Shown in pieces: positions 13,659 through 17,445 of a stretch of 17,445 nt of DNA (positions are counted from its first letter, which is position 1; every line of letters begins with the position of its first letter). The position numbers and the translations under genes are program-made. The DNA is from JASFJH01 sp050117725. GTDB lineage: Bacteria; Pseudomonadota; Gammaproteobacteria; AKS1. The stretch lies in assembly GCA_050117725.1 (NCBI GenBank), contig JASFME010000020.1, positions 1 to 17,445 on the forward strand, given 5' to 3'. The notes under the pieces were generated by a model. That model was given only the letters and a program-made list of their open reading frames with translations. It ran no database searches and was not told where the DNA came from.

Positions 13659-14324
13659 ATGACAGAAATGCGCTTACTGACCACGACACTGACCATCCTC
13701 CTGCTGGCCAGCAGCCAGCTGCAAGCCGGCAAGATCAAATGCTGGACCAATAACGAGGGCATTCGTGAATGTGGCAATGTCGTGCCGCCGGAGTATGCAC
13801 AAAAAGGGCATGAAGTACTGAACCGGCAGGGCGTGACCGTAGATAAAGTCGAGCGCGCCAAGACCCCGGAAGAACTGGCCGAAGCGAAGCGGCTCGCCGC
13901 CATCAAGGCCGAGGAAGATCGGTTGCGCAAAGAACAGGAAAACCGTGACCGGGTATTATTGCATACCTTCAGCAGTGAAGATGAAATCATCATGGCGCGT
14001 GATGGCAAGATCACGGCACTGAAAACCGAAATTCGCCTGACCAAGAAGAGCATGGCAAAGACACAGGAACGCCTTGATGCCCTGCTCAAACAGGCCGCCA
14101 ACCTCGAACGGGCCGGCAAACCGGTACCGGAAAAACTTGCTGGCGATATCAAGACGGCCACGGAGCAGGTGGACGAATACCGTGCCTTTATCAGCACGAG
14201 GCAATCAGAACAGGACCGTATCAAGGCGCAGTTTGACAATGACATGACGCGTTACAAACTGCTCAAATCAGGCAAGGTGCGGCGGCCGCCCCTGAAAACC
14301 CCGGAAACGGCAAAAGCCAGGTAA
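13659..14324 (+). CDS. Secreted DUF4124-type coiled-coil protein
   Basis: The 221-residue product begins with a signal peptide: charged start, hydrophobic core at 5-18 and probable cleavage after LQA at residue 23. A short DUF4124-like domain follows, GKIKCWTNNEGIRECGN with Cys28 and Cys38 able to form a disulfide, and ends near VVPPEY (41-46). Residues about 70-205 are highly charged and helical, consistent with one or two long coiled coils. The tail is basic and proline-containing. A periplasmic location is expected. Many gammaproteobacteria encode DUF4124 proteins of unknown role. CAGGG eight to nine bases upstream supports the ATG; a second ATG three codons later is possible. It is convergent with slmA, eight bases apart. 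Confidence 0.82.
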   Translation: MTEMRLLTTTLTILLLASSQLQAGKIKCWTNNEGIRECGNVVPPEYAQKGHEVLNRQGVTVDKVERAKTPEELAEAKRLAAIKAEEDRLRKEQENRDRVLLHTFSSEDEIIMARDGKITALKTEIRLTKKSMAKTQERLDALLKQAANLERAGKPVPEKLAGDIKTATEQVDEYRAFISTRQSEQDRIKAQFDNDMTRYKLLKSGKVRRPPLKTPETAKAR

Positions 14325-14332
14325 GTATCGCT

Positions 14333-14920
14333 TCAGCCAAACAGGGCAGCTGATAATTGCTGCCATTGTGCCGGCCAGCCCTCCAGCGGCGCGCGTCTGA
14401 AGCCGTTCCGCAAAAACTGGTGCATATGACCTTCGACCACCGCGAGCAACAGGCGCGCCTGTGCCTGGATCTCTTCATCAGAGCGCTGCTCACCCTGTAC
14501 CCTGCCCTCGCGCAGTATTTGTTTGAACTGGGTTTCCAGACGTTCGAAAAATTGCGCAGTGCGCTCGCGCAGACGCTCGTGTTCGCCGGTAAGGGCGTCA
14601 CCGATAAGGATGCGGGTCATGCCCGGATTCTTGCCGGCAAAACCGAGCAATACAGCGAGCACTTTTTCACAACGTACGCGTGTATCCCTGTCTTCCGACA
14701 TGATGCGATTCACCAGGCCAAACACCGTATCCTCGATGAACTCGATCAGGGCATCGAACATTTTCGCTTTGCTCGGAAAATGACGGTACAGGGCCGCCTC
14801 GCTCACACCCACACCCCGGGCCAGTTGCGCGGTCGTAATGCGCTTGCCGGGATTGGCCTCAAGTTCGCGCACGAGCGCCTCGAGGATCAACTGGCGGCGT
14901 GGAACAGGTTTATCACTCAA
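14333..14920 (-). CDS. slmA: SlmA, nucleoid occlusion factor
   Basis: SlmA is a TetR-family DNA-binding protein that blocks FtsZ assembly over the nucleoid. The 195 residues carry the diagnostic N-terminal helix-turn-helix region RITTAQLARGVGVSEAALYR (27-46) followed by HFPSKAKMFDALIEFIED. This matches enterobacterial SlmA nearly position for position as I recall. The C-terminal dimerisation part ends in EGHMHQFLRNGFRR. The start codon is TTG: no ATG occurs before residue 54, and GAGGGG eight bases upstream supports it. It follows argB by 54 bases on the same strand, the conserved arrangement in several gammaproteobacteria. Confidence 0.93.
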   Translation of the reverse strand: MSDKPVPRRQLILEALVRELEANPGKRITTAQLARGVGVSEAALYRHFPSKAKMFDALIEFIEDTVFGLVNRIMSEDRDTRVRCEKVLAVLLGFAGKNPGMTRILIGDALTGEHERLRERTAQFFERLETQFKQILREGRVQGEQRSDEEIQAQARLLLAVVEGHMHQFLRNGFRRAPLEGWPAQWQQLSAALFG

Positions 14921-14926
14921 GGCTAG

Positions 14927-14935
14927 CCCCTCTTC
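14927..14935 (-). promoter_or_regulatory. Ribosome binding site fixing the TTG start of slmA
   Basis: GAAGAGGGG on the minus strand places its GAGG core about 8-10 bases before the TTG at 14920. It is the only strong site near the gene's 5' end and supports the rare start codon. Confidence 0.65.
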
Positions 14936-14950
14936 AGGATTTTACCCATC

Positions 14951-14982
14951 AGTCATGAAACGTCGTTAACAGTTTCATGACT
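14951..14982 (-). terminator. Inverted repeat overlapping the argB stop codon
   Basis: AGTCATGAAAC and GTTTCATGACT form a perfect 11-base stem with a 10-base loop that itself contains the palindrome GTTAAC. One arm covers the last codons and the stop of argB. No T-run follows in the direction of transcription, so the hairpin may only attenuate read-through into slmA, or it may be a protein-binding site. Confidence 0.4.
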
Positions 14983-15871
14983 TGATTAAGGTACCGACAC
15001 CTTCATCCGTGAAAATCTCCAGCATCACGGCATGTTCGACCCGGCCATCGATGATGTGCGCAGTCTTCACACCACCACGCACGGCATCCAGTGCGCTTTT
15101 GATCTTCGGCAGCATGCCGCCATGGATCGTACCATTGGCAATGAGTTCATCGACCTGTTGTGCAGAAAGCCCGGTGAGTAACTTGCCATCCTTGTCGAGC
15201 AGGCCCTCGGTATTGGTCAGCAACAGGAGCTTTTCCGCACCCAGAGTTTCGGCCAGCTTGCCGGCAACAAGATCGGCATTGATGTTATAGGACTGGCCGT
15301 CTTCCCGGCCAATCCCGATCGGCGCAATCACGGGAATAAAATCGCCGTGCACGAGCATGTCGACGACCGAGATATTGATACTCTCGACCTCGCCTACATG
15401 CCCGATGTCGATGATCTCGGGGGCATCGAATTCCGGGTTGTCACGTTTGACCTGGAGCTTGCGGGCGCAGATCAAATCCCCGTCCTTGCCGGTCAGACCC
15501 ACCGCGTGGCCACCATGCCGGTTGATGAGGTTGACGATCTCCTTGTTTACCAGCCCGCCCAGCACCATTTCGACGACATCCATGGTCTCGCTGTCGGTGA
15601 CCCGCATGCCCTCGATAAATTTGCTTTCCTTGCCGATCTTTTTCAGCAGCTCGCCTATCTGCGGGCCACCGCCGTGCACGACCACCGGGTTCAGACCCAC
15701 CAGTTTCATGAGCACAATGTCACGGGCAAAACCCGCCTTGAGCTTTTCGTCGACCATGGCATTGCCGCCATACTTGACGACAATGGTCTTGCCGGCAAAC
15801 CGCTGTATATACGGCAAGGCCTCGCCCAGTACTCGGGCAATATTCATCGCGGCATCGGGTTTAATGCTCAT
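14975..15871 (-). CDS. argB: N-acetylglutamate kinase, arginine-sensitive type
   Basis: ArgB phosphorylates N-acetyl-L-glutamate in arginine synthesis. The 298-residue amino-acid-kinase-fold protein has KYGGNAM (33-39), HGGGPQI (66-72), the SYNINADLVAG segment and the C-terminal GGMLPKI and GVGTLI signatures. It also has the extra N-terminal helix (residues 1-20, DAAMNIARVLGEALPYIQRF). In Pseudomonas and plants that helix links dimers into a hexamer that is feedback-inhibited by arginine, so I infer the same control here. The ATG at 15871 has GGGA upstream. A perfect TATAAT lies about 43 bases before it. algC is upstream on the same strand and slmA downstream. Confidence 0.96.
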   Translation of the reverse strand: MSIKPDAAMNIARVLGEALPYIQRFAGKTIVVKYGGNAMVDEKLKAGFARDIVLMKLVGLNPVVVHGGGPQIGELLKKIGKESKFIEGMRVTDSETMDVVEMVLGGLVNKEIVNLINRHGGHAVGLTGKDGDLICARKLQVKRDNPEFDAPEIIDIGHVGEVESINISVVDMLVHGDFIPVIAPIGIGREDGQSYNINADLVAGKLAETLGAEKLLLLTNTEGLLDKDGKLLTGLSAQQVDELIANGTIHGGMLPKIKSALDAVRGGVKTAHIIDGRVEHAVMLEIFTDEGVGTLIKS

Positions 15872-15913
15872 GCTGCTTTCCCAGAAAACATTTTATTAGA
15901 CGTATTGCGCGCG

Positions 15914-15919
15914 ATTATA
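15914..15919 (-). promoter_or_regulatory. Candidate -10 element for argB-slmA
   Basis: A perfect TATAAT on the minus strand is flanked on both sides by CGCG in the 79-base algC/argB gap. The predicted start would leave a leader of about 36 bases. No good -35 is present at 17 bases (AATGCG), so usage is uncertain. Confidence 0.45.
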
Positions 15920-15950
15920 CGCGAGTTTGGCAAAAACGCATTGTTGTGAC

Positions 15951-17445
15951 TCAGAATGGCAGTTCGAGTTTGTCGTTCACCGCAAGCATCTGGGTACGGA
16001 AAACACCCTTGATCCGATCAAGTGCCTCCTGGCTGTCCGCCTCGAAGCGCAGCACAAGTACCGGCGTGGTATTCGACGCGCGTACCAGCCCCCAGCCATC
16101 GGTAAACTCCGCACGCAAACCATCAATAGTGATTACCCTGGCATCCTCGAACCGTGCCTTGTCAATGAATTGCTGCATAAAGGCATGATGTTCACCCTCA
16201 TTCATGTGCACATGCAGCTCCGGGGTATTGATGCTGTCAGGCAACGCCGCAAACACATTCTTGACGGGGCCGCCCTGGCTCTTCGGGCCTAGCAACTCGA
16301 GTAACCGTGCCGCCGCGTACATGGCATCATCAAAGCCGTACCAGCGATCCTTGAAGAACATGTGGCCACTCATCTCGCCGGCGAAGGGCGCACTGGTCTC
16401 CTGCATCTTCTTCTTGATCAACGAATGACCGGTATTCCACATGATCGGTTTGCCGCCATGCTTCTCGATCTCGCTGGCAAGGTGCTTTGAGCATTTCACA
16501 TCAAAAATGATCTCGGTGCCGGGGTTACGCTTCAGGATATCTGCAGCAAACAACATCATGAGTCGATCCGGCCAGATGATATTACCGTCACTCGTGACCA
16601 CGCCGAGCCGGTCACCATCACCATCAAAGGCAAACCCGATATCTGCCTGGTGGGCCTGCACTGCGTCGCGCAGGGCCTGCAGATTCTCCGGCCGGCTCGG
16701 GTCCGGGTGGTGATGCGGGAAATTGCCGTCGACTTCACTGTACAGTTCCAGTACCTCGCAGCCCATCGTCCTGAACAGCTTCGGCGCCACCACACCGGCC
16801 ACACCGTTGCCGCAATCCACGACAATCTTGAATGGCCGCAACAACATGATGCGCCCGGCAATACGCTCTATATAGTCCTCGATGATATCGAGCGTTTCGA
16901 GCTTGCCGCCGTCGCGGATAACGTCTTGCTGCTCAATACGCTGGCGTAAATTCTGTATATCGGCGCCGGCCAGTGTCCTATAGCCGATCACCATCTTCAG
17001 GCCGTTATAGCCTGGGGGGTTATGACTACCGGTCAACATAACACCCGTGCCCTGCGCCTTTTCCCAGGCTGCGTAATACAATACCGGCGTAGGCACCATG
17101 CCGATATCCAGCGCATTGATACCACTGGCAGTCAACCCTTCAAGCAGGGCACGCATGAGTTGTGGCCCCGAATTGCGGCCATCACGGCCGACGGCAATAG
17201 TATTCTCTCCGCGCGCCTGTGCCTCGCTGCCCAGTGCCAGACCAATCTGGCGCACGACCTCCTCAGTCAGGCTCTCGCCGACCATGCCCCGAATGTCATA
17301 GGCCTTGAAGATTGCCGGATCGAGTGCGGGAGTTGCCGTGGCAGGCTCTGCTGCGGCCTGCTCATCAGATACAACAATGAGCCCCTCGCTTTCCTGGAAC
17401 ATGACGTCTTCGACCATGTCTTCCGCTGTCGTGGTTTGTTCGGCC
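15951..17445 (-). CDS. algC: Phosphomannomutase/phosphoglucomutase, 5' end beyond window
   Basis: AlgC interconverts hexose-6- and hexose-1-phosphates (mannose and glucose) for polysaccharide and LPS precursors. Numbering from the ATG at 17417 (488 residues), the four phosphohexomutase signatures are intact: phosphoserine loop TGSHNP (129-134, Ser131), metal loop DGDGDR (265-270), sugar loop GEMSGH (347-352) and phosphate loop RASNTTP (446-452). The core begins at LDPAIFKAYDIRG (32-44). Upstream is an Ala/Glu/Thr-rich stretch that stays open in frame to the window edge. The gene may therefore be a longer form with an N-terminal domain, or it may start at 17417, where GGAAG lies close upstream. 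argB follows after 79 bases. Confidence 0.93.
   Translation of the reverse strand, partial: AEQTTTAEDMVEDVMFQESEGLIVVSDEQAAAEPATATPALDPAIFKAYDIRGMVGESLTEEVVRQIGLALGSEAQARGENTIAVGRDGRNSGPQLMRALLEGLTASGINALDIGMVPTPVLYYAAWEKAQGTGVMLTGSHNPPGYNGLKMVIGYRTLAGADIQNLRQRIEQQDVIRDGGKLETLDIIEDYIERIAGRIMLLRPFKIVVDCGNGVAGVVAPKLFRTMGCEVLELYSEVDGNFPHHHPDPSRPENLQALRDAVQAHQADIGFAFDGDGDRLGVVTSDGNIIWPDRLMMLFAADILKRNPGTEIIFDVKCSKHLASEIEKHGGKPIMWNTGHSLIKKKMQETSAPFAGEMSGHMFFKDRWYGFDDAMYAAARLLELLGPKSQGGPVKNVFAALPDSINTPELHVHMNEGEHHAFMQQFIDKARFEDARVITIDGLRAEFTDGWGLVRASNTTPVLVLRFEADSQEALDRIKGVFRTQMLAVNDKLELPF

Noticed and set aside
15347..15949. Plus-strand open frames antisense to argB
   Set aside because: argB is a complete, conserved gene in this interval. 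The opposite frames are shadows caused by its codon bias.
1..17445. CRISPR arrays, tRNA or rRNA genes, insertion sequences, phage genes
   Set aside because: No regularly spaced direct repeats, cloverleaf-type sequences, transposase or integrase genes were seen on either strand.

Overview
The window reads as chromosomal housekeeping DNA from a GC-rich gammaproteobacterium outside the Enterobacterales. The basis is gene content (type IV pilus retraction ATPases, SlmA, MetX/MetW in place of MetA, long-form ArgB, AlgC) and protein-level resemblance to Pseudomonas-type orthologues as I remember them. A precise genus cannot be named. There is no tRNA, rRNA, CRISPR array, prophage or insertion sequence. 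The one repeat element is a pair of inverted REP-like palindromes.

Left block (1-8544). pilU (only its first 18 codons are in the window) and pilT run leftwards. Divergent from them, a rightward series runs yggS, proC, yggT, yggU, a dynamin-like GTPase, metX, metW and two small unassigned genes. From memory this parallels the pilT-yggS-proC-yggT-metX-metW cluster of Pseudomonas. The dynamin-like GTPase is the exception: it sits between yggU and metX with its own long leader, which contains a strong hairpin. metX and metW are translationally coupled and make the first committed step of methionine synthesis from homoserine.

Middle (8541-11190). A leftward ampG-type muropeptide permease ends on the same CTAG as the rightward gene before it. 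Divergent from ampG lie a YjdF-family membrane protein and a four-helix membrane protein, 3 bases apart and probably co-transcribed.

Right block (11191-17445). An exonuclease III family gene that looks like Crc but keeps the nuclease residues is divergent from pyrE, with overlapping -10 elements between them. pyrE faces a TauE/SafE permease gene across the inverted REP pair. A secreted DUF4124 coiled-coil protein is divergent from the permease. The leftward set algC, argB, slmA closes the window; algC is still open at the right edge. This echoes the dut-algC-argB-pyrE-crc neighbourhood of Pseudomonas.

Four gene pairs converge. Three meet with 8 bases or fewer between stop codons, and only the pyrE/permease pair has space, which the REP pair fills. 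No intergenic stretch exceeds 300 bases. I found no clearly novel multi-gene system. The items most worth a second look are the catalytically complete Crc-like protein, the inverted REP pair, the dynamin-like GTPase with its structured leader, the degenerate receiver-like protein, and two palindromes around the DUF4124/permease divergent promoter.
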